A stretch of DNA of 9,582 bases from JBCBKZ01 sp039026975 (GTDB lineage Bacteria > Bacteroidota > Bacteroidia > J057): NCBI GenBank assembly GCA_039026975.1, contig JBCCLI010000247.1:1-9582 (forward strand), read 5' to 3'. Positions within the stretch are counted from its first letter, which is position 1, and each line of letters opens with the position of its first letter. Below, in pieces: positions 1-7,096 of this stretch. A program made the translations under genes and the position numbers. The notes under the pieces were generated by a model. That model worked only from the letters and a program-made list of their open reading frames with translations, searched no databases and had not been told where the DNA came from.

Positions 1-718
1 CATTTCTCGCATGCCACTGTTTAGATCCTACTGTCAACTCTAGCTCTAATAATTTGGAAATTTCTTCTCTCGATAATCCGAGTTTAACCGATTCAGGAAA
101 TCGAATAGGCATTTTACCTTTACCAAAGGGATAATACTTCTGATCTACAATTCCATTTTTAATCCCTTGATTAAAAATAGTTCTAATCACCAAGAGATAA
201 TTCATAATGGTTCGCTCTGAAATCTTGAATCTTCCCTTCAGATAAGCACGAAACTCTTTTAACCTTGAAACACTAATCTCCTCAAACTTTATATCTTTCT
301 TTTTCACAAATTGCTTAAATCTTTCTATCCTGGGTTTATCGGAAACATACCGATTATATTTACCCTCTTTTCTTAAATTTTCCAGATACTTTTCTGCTTC
401 ACTGAAAAAGGAGACCTCTCCCCTATTGTTTAAATACGTTTTATGAATTGTCTGCGCAGTTGGCTCTTTGTCTTTGAGTTGTTCTGATAACTGAAGGCTA
501 TTCACTTCAGCCAACTTTTTTCTAAGCAGTGAATTTAGACGATTCGAATTAGGATGATTCTTTCGAACCTTTTTAGTCTTCTTATCCCACTGATTTTTCT
601 CAATAGCCTGACCAATGAAAACATAAGAGGACTTCCGGTTCTCAGTTATTCTGATAGCAATAGGGTACTTCCCCTCTTTATTAGGTCTATGATATAATAC
701 TGGAGAGACCGTAGGCAT
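1..718 (-). CDS. Tyrosine-type site-specific integrase (C-terminus beyond window)
   Basis: Integrase that would catalyse insertion and excision of the mobile element ending near 903. I translated 239 codons from an ATG at 718; the frame stays open to the window edge. Residues about 4-75 (SPVLYHRPNKEGKYPIAIRI, then IGQAIEKNQWDKKTKKV) look like the Arm DNA-binding domain of Bacteroidetes integrases. Residues about 103-190 (SFFSEAEKYLENL to TIMNYLLVIRTIFNQGIKNG) look like the SAM-like core-binding domain. A linker with LSREEISKLLEL (215-226) leads into the catalytic domain, whose R, HxxR and Y residues lie outside the window. Family members are usually about 400 residues, so roughly 160 are missing here, cut by the window rather than visibly broken. 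The gene reads away from the tRNA-fragment attachment site and has a good -7 box upstream. Family assignment is from recognised motifs; the role in this particular element is inferred from position. Confidence 0.88.
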   Translation of the reverse strand, partial: MPTVSPVLYHRPNKEGKYPIAIRITENRKSSYVFIGQAIEKNQWDKKTKKVRKNHPNSNRLNSLLRKKLAEVNSLQLSEQLKDKEPTAQTIHKTYLNNRGEVSFFSEAEKYLENLRKEGKYNRYVSDKPRIERFKQFVKKKDIKFEEISVSRLKEFRAYLKGRFKISERTIMNYLLVIRTIFNQGIKNGIVDQKYYPFGKGKMPIRFPESVKLGLSREEISKLLELELTVGSKQWHARN

Positions 719-733
719 GACATTCAATTAATT

Positions 734-755
734 TTGTTCAAACATTGTTCAAACA
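734..755. repeat. Two adjacent perfect 11-bp direct repeats, candidate integrase arm sites
   Basis: TTGTTCAAACA occurs twice back to back (734-744 and 745-755), 16 bases upstream of the integrase start codon and about 105 bases from the tRNA fragment. Direct repeats in this position are typical of arm-type sites bound by the N-terminal domain of tyrosine integrases. The right copy overlaps the candidate integrase -7 box by two bases, so binding there could also repress the gene. The repeats are seen directly; the binding role is inferred. Confidence 0.55.
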
Positions 756-785
756 AATCTAGTATTTTCTTACTCTAAAGTGAAA
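754..785 (-). promoter_or_regulatory. Candidate integrase promoter, Bacteroidetes type
   Basis: On the minus strand TAGATTTG (754-761) matches the Bacteroidetes -7 consensus TAnnTTTG exactly. Twenty bases upstream is TTTC (782-785), three of four bases of the TTTG -33 element. Transcription would begin near 747-749, about 30 bases before the integrase ATG and inside the 11-bp direct repeats. The -7 box is a good match; the -33 element is weak. Confidence 0.4.
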
Positions 786-860
786 TCAAAGCAATCCTAA
801 AAACACATAAAAGACTGTTTGTCAGGTTATATAAGACCATATTAAACCAAAAATCACAGG

Positions 861-903
861 ATTCATAACCCTGAGGTCGGGGGTTCAATTCCCCCCTTCG
901 CCA
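861..903 (+). other. tRNA-Met (CAT) 3' fragment, attachment-site copy
   Basis: The fragment contains the anticodon loop TTCATAA (CAT at 864-866), the 3' side of the anticodon stem CCCTG, a variable loop, a perfect T arm (GGGGG-TTCAATT-CCCCC, 879-895), the 3' acceptor strand CTTCGCC (896-902) and discriminator A (903). The matching 5' acceptor GGCGAAG and a D arm are absent upstream. The bases before the loop (CAGGA) also leave one A-C mismatch in the anticodon stem. This is therefore not a working tRNA gene but the duplicated 3' end left by integrase-mediated insertion, with crossover probably at or near the anticodon loop. Confidence 0.75.
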
Positions 904-914
904 CACTGATAATC

Positions 915-950
915 AAGCACTTACGAGTACAATCTTGTAAGTGCTTTTTT
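915..950 (+). terminator. Rho-independent terminator behind the tRNA fragment
   Basis: A perfect 10-bp stem (AAGCACTTAC at 915-924 with GTAAGTGCTT at 937-946) encloses a 12-base loop and ends in a run of six T. It lies 12 bases after the tRNA 3' end and is probably the native terminator of the tRNA-Met transcript on the chromosome side of the insertion. Confidence 0.85.
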
Positions 951-954
951 CTTG

Positions 955-974
955 GGTACAACATAGGTACAACA
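955..974. repeat. GGTACAACA repeated with 11-bp period
   Basis: GGTACAACA occurs at 955-963 and 966-974, separated by TA, giving an 11-bp period. It lies just beyond the terminator on the chromosome side. The period and the shared GTnCAA core resemble the repeats at 734-755 on the opposite side of the tRNA fragment. It could be integrase arm sites of this or an earlier element, or coincidence. Confidence 0.4.
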
Positions 975-1465
975 AATGGTGATTTTGCTTGGGGTAAAAT
1001 GGAGCAATATGACAGAATTATAGGCCATTTTTTGAAAACCCAACTCTACTTTAATGAGGAGAAGTATGGGTCAGCAAGAGGCCTACAGAGGGGATACAAC
1101 ACCAACCTTGATTTATCTCTCCAAACAAATAGAAATAAAAGTAAATTTTGGGGGTAGGCAAGGGGGAAACCCTTAGCTGCTAACTATCACCCTATTATCC
1201 TCTAAGAAAACTTATACTTCGTCAAAAAGTATAAGTTTTTTTGAAAGCTCTTTATGAATGCCTAAAAGGCGAAGAAAATCAATTGGCCCCGTAGAGTATC
1301 TGCAATGAAAGGTACAACTTAACATAAATCCTTTTTCACACCAGAACGCCAATATGAGTATTAATGCTACTGTCCCAACAGTATAAAACAAATATTATTC
1401 ACTTAACATGGAGTGAAAATGATGTCTATATTTGGCTATTCCTAACGGTCAAACTGCCCTTAAGC
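975..1465. other. Intergenic stretch without a convincing gene
   Basis: About 490 bases between the repeats at the element junction and tetR 1. It holds a hairpin terminator (1207-1242, listed separately) and a small inverted repeat TACTGT-CCCA-ACAGTA (1368-1383). A 52-codon open frame (999-1157, plus) has no ribosome binding site and no recognisable similarity, so I do not call it a gene. Such gene-poor DNA next to an integration site could be decayed remains of earlier insertions, but nothing identifiable is left. Confidence 0.5.
1207..1242. terminator. Bidirectional hairpin terminator
   Basis: A perfect 13-bp stem (AAAACTTATACTT at 1207-1219 with AAGTATAAGTTTT at 1227-1239) encloses a 7-base loop. 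On the plus strand it ends in seven T (1236-1242). On the minus strand it ends in TTTTCTT. It lies 224 bases downstream of the stop codon of tetR 1 and is the best candidate for ending minus-strand transcription from the regulator and efflux region. Confidence 0.8.
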
Positions 1466-2086
1466 TTAGTTTTTGTGATTAGCACCTATTAGTCCCGACA
1501 ACATCATATCGAAGAGAGGTAGAAAAGCAGAATCTGATAATCGTTTTTCTAATGGGGGCATTGGTGATCCAACCTCACCAGTAATAGCCAGAGTCGCCAA
1601 TCCGTGTAGCATTACCCATATAAACACGGAGGTAGTACCAAGATGGTAATGGCTAAATTGATTATTTCCTAAGCATATTTTAACAGAATTTTCGAGAAGG
1701 AGGTAGATTTCTTTTCTACTCTTAGGGCCATCTCTAGGAAGACCCTTTAGCATGGGTAGTAATCTGTAATAATTAGGGTAGTCTCTAGCAAACTGCATGA
1801 AACTTTCCGCCATAGCATGTATTCTATGAACTGGATTTTGAATATTGATGGTAGGTTTTGTATACCCATGAAGCAGTTGAAAACCCCGTTTAATAACCAA
1901 CGCATATAACTCTTCCTTGCTTTCAAAGTAATTATAAATGGTAGCAGGACTATATTCAATTTTCTGGGCAATCATTCGAACACTGGTTCCCATCAACCCA
2001 TGCTGTAAAAACAGCTCGGAAGCTGCTTGAATAATTTTTTCTCGTAAATCCTGTTTCTCTCTATTCTTTCTTTCTGCTATTCCCAT
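1466..2086 (-). CDS. TetR/AcrR-family transcriptional regulator with WHG-type C-terminal domain (TetR 1)
   Basis: DNA-binding repressor of 206 residues, the usual TetR length. Residues 13-60 form the N-terminal helical bundle with the helix-turn-helix at about 34-53 (TSVRMIAQKI, then SPATIYNYFESKEELY). The C-terminal ligand and dimerisation part carries IWVMLHGLATL (156-166), with W157, H161 and G162 matching the tryptophan-histidine-glycine signature of the TetR WHG C-terminal domain. The start is an ATG at 2086 with only a weak AGG upstream. It is the last gene of the minus-strand series, 183 bases after the TPR gene, with a strong palindrome 69 bases upstream of its start that could be its operator. 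The ligand is unknown. Control of the nearby efflux pump is plausible from position, but a second TetR gene lies at the other end of the cluster. Confidence 0.88.
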   Translation of the reverse strand: MGIAERKNREKQDLREKIIQAASELFLQHGLMGTSVRMIAQKIEYSPATIYNYFESKEELYALVIKRGFQLLHGYTKPTINIQNPVHRIHAMAESFMQFARDYPNYYRLLPMLKGLPRDGPKSRKEIYLLLENSVKICLGNNQFSHYHLGTTSVFIWVMLHGLATLAITGEVGSPMPPLEKRLSDSAFLPLFDMMLSGLIGANHKN

Positions 2087-2154
2087 AACGCCTAACTCAA
2101 CAATACTTTTGGATGGATGTACTCACTAAAGGGTTATTCTTCTAGGGATAGAAA

Positions 2155-2181
2155 GGGCCGAGTACTACTGTACTCAGGCCC
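2155..2181 (-). terminator. Strong hairpin between TPR gene and tetR 1; terminator or TetR operator
   Basis: GGGCC and GAGTAC (2155-2165) pair with GTACTC and GGCCC (2170-2181) around a 4-base TACT loop. The match is 11 bp with a single bulged base at 2176. On the minus strand it is followed by TTTCTAT, a poor T-run, so termination would be imperfect. It is placed 89 bases after the TPR stop codon and 69 bases before tetR 1. The near-perfect dyad is also what a TetR operator would look like. I see the structure; which role it has is open. Confidence 0.5.
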
Positions 2182-2269
2182 CACTACAAGGGAACTATAC
2201 TAATTTTATATCTCTATAAAACTTGGCAGATAACAACTTCTCATAAAATGAGGTACTTCATTGCCACAA

Positions 2270-2860
2270 CTAATGCTTAGCTAGAAGCGCTTTCTTGTAT
2301 GCTTTAGTGGCTTCTTTATAGTTTCTCATACGATAGTACACATTCGCTTTTCCCTTCCAGGCAGAAAGATTATTGGGGTCTTTTTCAATCGCTTCTTGAA
2401 AGGCAGTAAGGGCCTCATTGTACTCTTTTAATAAATAGTGTCCATATCCTTTACCGGCCCATGCAGTAGATGAAACAATCCTGTAGATTATCGCCTGATC
2501 GAATGCGTGTATCGCCTTGCGAAATTGCTTTAATCCTAAAAGGGCTTGCCCTTTTCCTTCCCATAAAATGGATAATGTCTTATCTAAGAAAAGGGCTCGC
2601 TCAAAAGATTCTAATGCCGGTAGAAACTGATCTAATACTAAATGTGTATGTCCTTTGGCCATCCACAGCTTGAAAGAGTTTTGTTCGATTTTTACAGCTT
2701 CTTCAAACTTTTCTAATGCATACGCAAACTGCTGATTTGTAAATAAATCCATCCCTGAGCTATATAGTTTTTGCGCCTGCATATCCGCCGTATCCACAAA
2801 AGCACGAACGGTTAAATTCTGATTTCCATTTGAAGGAGTATTGGGTATTGAATGGTTCAT
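2270..2860 (-). CDS. Small TPR-repeat protein
   Basis: A 196-residue protein made almost entirely of tetratricopeptide repeats, which form a helical scaffold for protein contacts. Five units follow in a strict 34-residue rhythm: about 29-62, 63-96, 97-130, 131-164 and 165-196. Each carries a W/Y/L-x3-G pattern and an A-x3-A/F pair, for example LWMAKGHTHL, AWAGKGYGHY and AWKGKANVYY. No signal peptide, lipobox or membrane segment is seen, so it is probably cytoplasmic. An upstream TTG at 2902 would add 14 residues (MTGKNVTFHLKIIC); I prefer the ATG at 2860, because the TPR array and the acidic linker begin well after it. The gene follows the RND pump by 95 bases on the same strand with no clear terminator, so it may be co-transcribed. 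Its partner and any link to efflux are unknown. Confidence 0.82.
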   Translation of the reverse strand: MNHSIPNTPSNGNQNLTVRAFVDTADMQAQKLYSSGMDLFTNQQFAYALEKFEEAVKIEQNSFKLWMAKGHTHLVLDQFLPALESFERALFLDKTLSILWEGKGQALLGLKQFRKAIHAFDQAIIYRIVSSTAWAGKGYGHYLLKEYNEALTAFQEAIEKDPNNLSAWKGKANVYYRMRNYKEATKAYKKALLAKH

Positions 2861-2955
2861 ACATATAATTTTGAGGTGAAACGTAACGTTCTTTCCTGTC
2901 AATCGATCTAATCTTTAGGATTTATATTTTCATCATGGAAATTATCTTATCAGCA

Positions 2956-5900
2956 TCAGGTTGATATTATTGCAACTTGATTTACATTCGTAAACCAGTT
3001 ATACAATACTGGCACTACCAGAAGAGTGAGCAACATAGAAGATAGAAGTCCACCTATCAGGGTCCATCCAAGTGGCGACCATAAACTACTCCCTGAAGTA
3101 GTTAAAGGTAAAAGCCCCAAAATAGTCGTAGTAGTAGTTAGGACTATTGGAATAAACCTTCGTTCCGCGGCTTGCTTAATAGCCGTTATTTTCTCCGTTC
3201 CCTCGATAATGAGTTGATTAGTATAATCCACTAGGATGATAGAATTATTTACTACAATGCCTATCAGACTGATGAATCCCACAAAAGCAAAAAAGGAAAA
3301 GGACCAGCCTGATAAGTATAGGGCAAAGAAAGATCCTGTAACAGCTAATGGAATAGCAGAGAAAATAATGAGGGGTTGTTTGAATGATCTGAATTGAAGT
3401 ACTAAAACAGCAAATATCCCAAGCATAGCTACAATGAGCAATATTCCTAAATCTCCAAAGCTTTCTTGTTGGGTTTCATATTCACCAGCTATATAATATG
3501 AGTAGCCTTCTGGCCAATCGTATTCTTCCAGCTTAGGGAGAATAGCCTGGGTCACTTGTGTTGTTTGATCTGGATCAACTACATTGGCTGTAATACCAAT
3601 CGATCTCTCCAGCTTAAAGTGATTAATCTTAGCATATTCCGGTTTGAAGATGATATCTGATACCTGAGAAAGTGGTACTTGGTCTCCGCTAGCACTATTT
3701 ACATATACCTTATCAAACTCATTCAAGCTAGGCTCATCTAAAAAGGGAATACGAACTGTCATAGGATAGGTCTCATCATCTTCATCGATAGTCACCTTAT
3801 CAACTGTTAACCCATTAAGACTAGCTCTAATGGTTTGGTCAATATCAATCAAGGAAAGATTATACAGCGATGCTTTATCCCGGTTCACTGCTACTTCAAT
3901 ATCTGTTTTACTTAGGGCTAAAGGATTATCTACATCTTCTGTACCCTCAGTTTCTCGGACGATACTCTCAACATCATAGGCTATTTCTTTTAGTACTTCT
4001 AGGTCATCTCCCAAGAGAAGAACTTCTATGGGCGCTTCAAACGGAGCTCCATTTTTTAACTCACGAAAGTATATTTTCCCATCAGAATAGGCTTTAAACT
4101 TCTCACGGAATTGCTGTAGTGTGGTATAGAAAACAGGCGGATCCCACTCTTTAAAGTTCACGACCACCTCCCCATGATACTTTTTGTATTCTTCAGGAAT
4201 CCGATTGTAATAAACTTGTGGATTTCCATGTCCTGTGTTAACCACATAGCTTTCTACATATTCAGTAGTATCCAAAACAGATTCGATGTATTTAATGGCA
4301 TCATCTGTCCGTTTTAGATTAGCTGTGTAGGGCATGTCTACTGAAATTAAGAGTAAAGGCTTATCTGCAGTGGGGAAAAAACTCACACCAATACTTGGGA
4401 AAAGTGCACCAGAGGCACCAAATAGCAGAAACCCAATCAATAGGATTATCCACCCTTTTTTCAACGCAAAGTCAATAGAAGGGCGATAGATATTAGCTAC
4501 GAATTTGTCCAACTGTCTTCTTACCCAGGTAGGTTTACCAGATAATTTTTTGGAAACCAACATTCTGCTTGAAACAATGGGAGTAAATACCAGTGCTAGC
4601 AAGAGAGATGCTATTAATGCGAATATGACTGTAAGTGGCAGTGTACGTAGGTATTCTCCAGGACCATTTTGTAATAAAGACAAAGGAGCAAAAGCAAGTA
4701 CAGTTGTGGCAGTGGAGCTAATGATGGCATACCCTACCTCCTTTGTTCCATTACTGGACGCTTCTTCAATAGGTTGACCTTCATTCTTAAAGTTGATGAT
4801 ATTTTCCACTACTACGATGGCATTGTCTACTAAGAGGCCGAGTGCAATGACCAAAGCAGCAATGCTGATTTGCTGTAGGGCATAATCTGCGAAATCGAGT
4901 ACTGTAACCGCCAGTATGATAGAAAGGGGAATAATGGTCATAACCACTAAAGCAGGTCGCCACCCCAAGAATACCCAAATGATGACCCCAACGAATAAAA
5001 TTCCCTGTAGGAGATTACTTACAAAGTCATTAATCCGAAAGGCCACAGCCGGCGCCTGTTCAAAGGCTGTTACAAGTTCTACGTCCTCCGGTAAACTTTT
5101 CTGAAAATCAGCCTCCAACTTCTTCAGCTCTTTTGAGAGAGTGAGAATATTAGTACCTCTTTTCTGATTTACTGTCAAGTAAATACACCTCTCTTGATTT
5201 AGGCGAGCAAACCACTGCTGATCATCATAATCAAAGTTGACATCAGCGAAGTCTTTTAGGTATACAATTTGGTTATTTACGGATCTAATAGCTGTATTTC
5301 GAATTTCTCCTAAATTTTCATATCCACCTGAGGATTGAATATTAAATGTCAATCCACCAGAAGCAATATCTCCACCTGGTATGTTGGCATTATTCCCTCT
5401 AAGTACACCAAGTACTTGCCCTAGGGAAATATTAAGTTGAGCCATCTTTTGAAAGTCTAAGCTGATCCTAATTTCTTCAATGGGATATGCTTCTATCTCA
5501 GTAGACTTTACAAAGACAAGGTCCTCTACTTCATCTTGAAATTCTTCTGCTATATCATAAAGGGTTTTGTAGGGCACATTCTCAGAAACTAGCGCAAATT
5601 GCTGAATAACTACTCGCTCTTCAGGTTTAAACTGTTCTACCTCTAGGCTAAAGAGGTCAGTAGGTAAGTCTGGCCTAACTCCGTTAACAGCTGCTAATAT
5701 TTCATCATATTTTTCGTCATAATCTATTCCGAACTCAGCCTCTACTTGTAAAACTGCTAATCCATTAGTTATCTCAGTTCTGATCTCAGTGATTTTATCT
5801 AGTTCATCTACCACTTCTTCAATTGGGTCCACAATCAGATCCTCCATATCTTCTGGACTAGTTCCTGGATATACTACAATAACAGTATAGTTAGGTAAAT

Positions 5901-6021
5901 CCAGGAATGGGTCCTCTGCCTTTGGCATAGAAATGAATGACCTGAATCCAAGGAAAAGGGCCAATCCAACCATGACATAAATGAATTGGCTATTTTTTAT
6001 AGCTAATGAAGGTAATCGCAT
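2956..6021 (-). CDS. RND-family efflux pump, inner-membrane permease (AcrB/TriC-like)
   Basis: Proton-driven pump of 1021 residues, full length for the hydrophobe/amphiphile RND group. Twelve membrane segments can be placed: TM1 about 11-30, TM2-TM6 about 335-485, TM7 about 523-541, TM8-TM12 about 857-1010. Two large periplasmic porter/docking loops lie between TM1-2 and TM7-8. N-terminal SMPKAEDP (31-38) and YPGTSPEDME (51-60) recall TriC-like pumps. By alignment with AcrB as I remember it, TM4 GLLVDNAIVVVEN keeps D407 (D399 here) but has N400 for D408. TM10 GIVVNNSIILVDY has N925 for K940. R971 and T978 are kept (R955, T962). It therefore probably still moves protons, with a simpler relay. 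Start ATG is 7 bases after the adaptor stop codon, so the two are translated from one message. The partners are the adaptor and outer-membrane genes upstream. Substrate (drugs, detergents, lipids, fatty acids) cannot be read from sequence. Confidence 0.95.
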   Translation of the reverse strand: MRLPSLAIKNSQFIYVMVGLALFLGFRSFISMPKAEDPFLDLPNYTVIVVYPGTSPEDMEDLIVDPIEEVVDELDKITEIRTEITNGLAVLQVEAEFGIDYDEKYDEILAAVNGVRPDLPTDLFSLEVEQFKPEERVVIQQFALVSENVPYKTLYDIAEEFQDEVEDLVFVKSTEIEAYPIEEIRISLDFQKMAQLNISLGQVLGVLRGNNANIPGGDIASGGLTFNIQSSGGYENLGEIRNTAIRSVNNQIVYLKDFADVNFDYDDQQWFARLNQERCIYLTVNQKRGTNILTLSKELKKLEADFQKSLPEDVELVTAFEQAPAVAFRINDFVSNLLQGILFVGVIIWVFLGWRPALVVMTIIPLSIILAVTVLDFADYALQQISIAALVIALGLLVDNAIVVVENIINFKNEGQPIEEASSNGTKEVGYAIISSTATTVLAFAPLSLLQNGPGEYLRTLPLTVIFALIASLLLALVFTPIVSSRMLVSKKLSGKPTWVRRQLDKFVANIYRPSIDFALKKGWIILLIGFLLFGASGALFPSIGVSFFPTADKPLLLISVDMPYTANLKRTDDAIKYIESVLDTTEYVESYVVNTGHGNPQVYYNRIPEEYKKYHGEVVVNFKEWDPPVFYTTLQQFREKFKAYSDGKIYFRELKNGAPFEAPIEVLLLGDDLEVLKEIAYDVESIVRETEGTEDVDNPLALSKTDIEVAVNRDKASLYNLSLIDIDQTIRASLNGLTVDKVTIDEDDETYPMTVRIPFLDEPSLNEFDKVYVNSASGDQVPLSQVSDIIFKPEYAKINHFKLERSIGITANVVDPDQTTQVTQAILPKLEEYDWPEGYSYYIAGEYETQQESFGDLGILLIVAMLGIFAVLVLQFRSFKQPLIIFSAIPLAVTGSFFALYLSGWSFSFFAFVGFISLIGIVVNNSIILVDYTNQLIIEGTEKITAIKQAAERRFIPIVLTTTTTILGLLPLTTSGSSLWSPLGWTLIGGLLSSMLLTLLVVPVLYNWFTNVNQVAIIST

Positions 6022-6028
6022 TTGATAG

Positions 6029-7090
6029 TTAATTAATTACTATAACAGAGTCTTTGTCAGTTAAATAAGCCCCTCCTTCCATGACTAGCCACTCATCTGC
6101 CTCAATTTGTTGGCTATTGATAGTGAAAAAGTCTCCTTCAATTTCACTTACCTGGACTAGCCTCTTATTGACGGTTTTTTGATCTTTCGAGGTAAATATG
6201 CTCGCTTTCTGCCCATCCCCTTCAATGAGTGCTGTCATGGGAATCTTATAGTGAGTGTTGGAAGCAGAGGGAAAAATCTTGACATAGCCCACAAACCCAT
6301 TTTTAAGTTCTGAATGAAATTGGGAAAGGGTAAGTTCTACATCAAAGGTACCCGTCATAGGATTTGCTTCTTCCGCTATCTCTGTAACTTCGGCTTCAAA
6401 TGAACTTCCTGGGATGGCACTAAATGTGATGCTTGCTTTATCTGATGACTTCAGCTTCACAATCTGCTTATCAGCTACCCCTACTTTAATCACCTGAGTT
6501 CCTTTCTGGCCAGAACTCCCTAGGATGTAAATAGCTTGCCCAGGACTTACTAACTCTCCCACTTCAGCACGCTTACTGAGAATTTTCCCATCCATAGGAG
6601 CTATAATATTAGCGTACCTTTTATTAAACTTAGCTATGTCTAGGTCAGCTTTGGCAATTTCTAATGCAGTAGTAGCATCTTGCTTTTGTTCGAGAGTAGC
6701 CACAGAGTCTTGGTATAGATTTTCAACTCTCGCTAAATCTCGTTCTGCTTTATCAAATCCATTTTGTGCTTGTATGACTTGGGCATTAATCTCTACCAAT
6801 TCAAGCTGTGCTAATGTTCTCCCACGCTTTACATAATCACCTTTACTGTAATTTAGCTTATCAATGATCCCTCCAATCTTAAAGGAAAAAGCTATTTCTT
6901 TCTCGGATGCAAGTACCCCGCTAGCTGTAATGGGCATAGGCTCTTTACTTTCTTGAAGTTTTACCACCTTCACTCTTTTGAGTTCGGAAGTAGCAAGTCG
7001 CTCTGTTTCTACATAGTTCTTTTTACAACTTGCTACTAGCAATCCTGCCAGCAGAAGTACCGCTGTAGAAAAATACTGTTGGATATTCAT
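6029..7090 (-). CDS. RND efflux periplasmic adaptor (membrane fusion) lipoprotein
   Basis: Periplasmic adaptor of the HlyD/AcrA family, 353 residues, bridging the RND pump and the outer-membrane channel. The N-terminus is a lipoprotein signal with a VASC lipobox at 19-22, so C22 should be lipidated; the following KK (23-24) carries no obvious retention signal that I can interpret in this phylum. The two lipoyl half-motifs are at about 68-97 (FSFKIGGIIDKLNYSKGD) and 160-190 (NIIAPMDGKILSKRAEVGEL). They flank a heptad-rich alpha-hairpin (about 98-158) that contacts the outer-membrane factor. The beta-barrel follows (about 198-275), then the membrane-proximal part to the end. The start ATG is 6 bases after the outer-membrane gene stop and the stop is 7 bases before the pump start, the tight spacing of a single operon. 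Family assignment is firm; substrate unknown. Confidence 0.93.
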   Translation of the reverse strand: MNIQQYFSTAVLLLAGLLVASCKKNYVETERLATSELKRVKVVKLQESKEPMPITASGVLASEKEIAFSFKIGGIIDKLNYSKGDYVKRGRTLAQLELVEINAQVIQAQNGFDKAERDLARVENLYQDSVATLEQKQDATTALEIAKADLDIAKFNKRYANIIAPMDGKILSKRAEVGELVSPGQAIYILGSSGQKGTQVIKVGVADKQIVKLKSSDKASITFSAIPGSSFEAEVTEIAEEANPMTGTFDVELTLSQFHSELKNGFVGYVKIFPSASNTHYKIPMTALIEGDGQKASIFTSKDQKTVNKRLVQVSEIEGDFFTINSQQIEADEWLVMEGGAYLTDKDSVIVIN

Positions 7091-7096
7091 TCTCTA

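Larger units (their letters stand above)
1..903. mobile_element. Right edge of an integrated element (ICE, prophage or island) at tRNA-Met
   Basis: The edge is defined by an integrase gene next to an orphan tRNA 3' end. Because the fragment is the 3' half on the plus strand and its natural terminator follows on the right, the element should extend leftward beyond the window. The reconstituted intact tRNA-Met should then stand at its far left end. No cargo other than the integrase is visible, so its type (conjugative, phage or island) cannot be told. Confidence 0.6.

Noticed and set aside
830..903. Complete tRNA-Met gene
   Set aside because: No 5' acceptor strand, no D arm (no AGCTCAG-like stretch) and a mismatch in the anticodon stem; only the 3' part is tRNA.
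999..1157. 52-codon plus-strand open frame beginning MEQYDRIIGHFLK
   Set aside because: No ribosome binding site or promoter, no recognisable domain, and the second half is low in complexity (N, K, T rich). Probably a chance frame or a decayed fragment.
1268..1274. GGCGAAG, the 7 bases expected at the 5' end of the tRNA-Met whose 3' end is at 903
   Set aside because: It lies downstream of the 3' fragment and the following bases do not form D or anticodon arms; a chance 7-mer.
2861..2902. Longer TPR protein starting from TTG at 2902
   Set aside because: TTG start without ribosome binding site; the 14 added residues show no domain; ATG at 2860 is simpler.
3870..5104. Several plus-strand and alternate-frame open frames of 60-90 codons inside the RND pump gene
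   Set aside because: They lie entirely within a strong, full-length pump coding frame and show no domain of their own.
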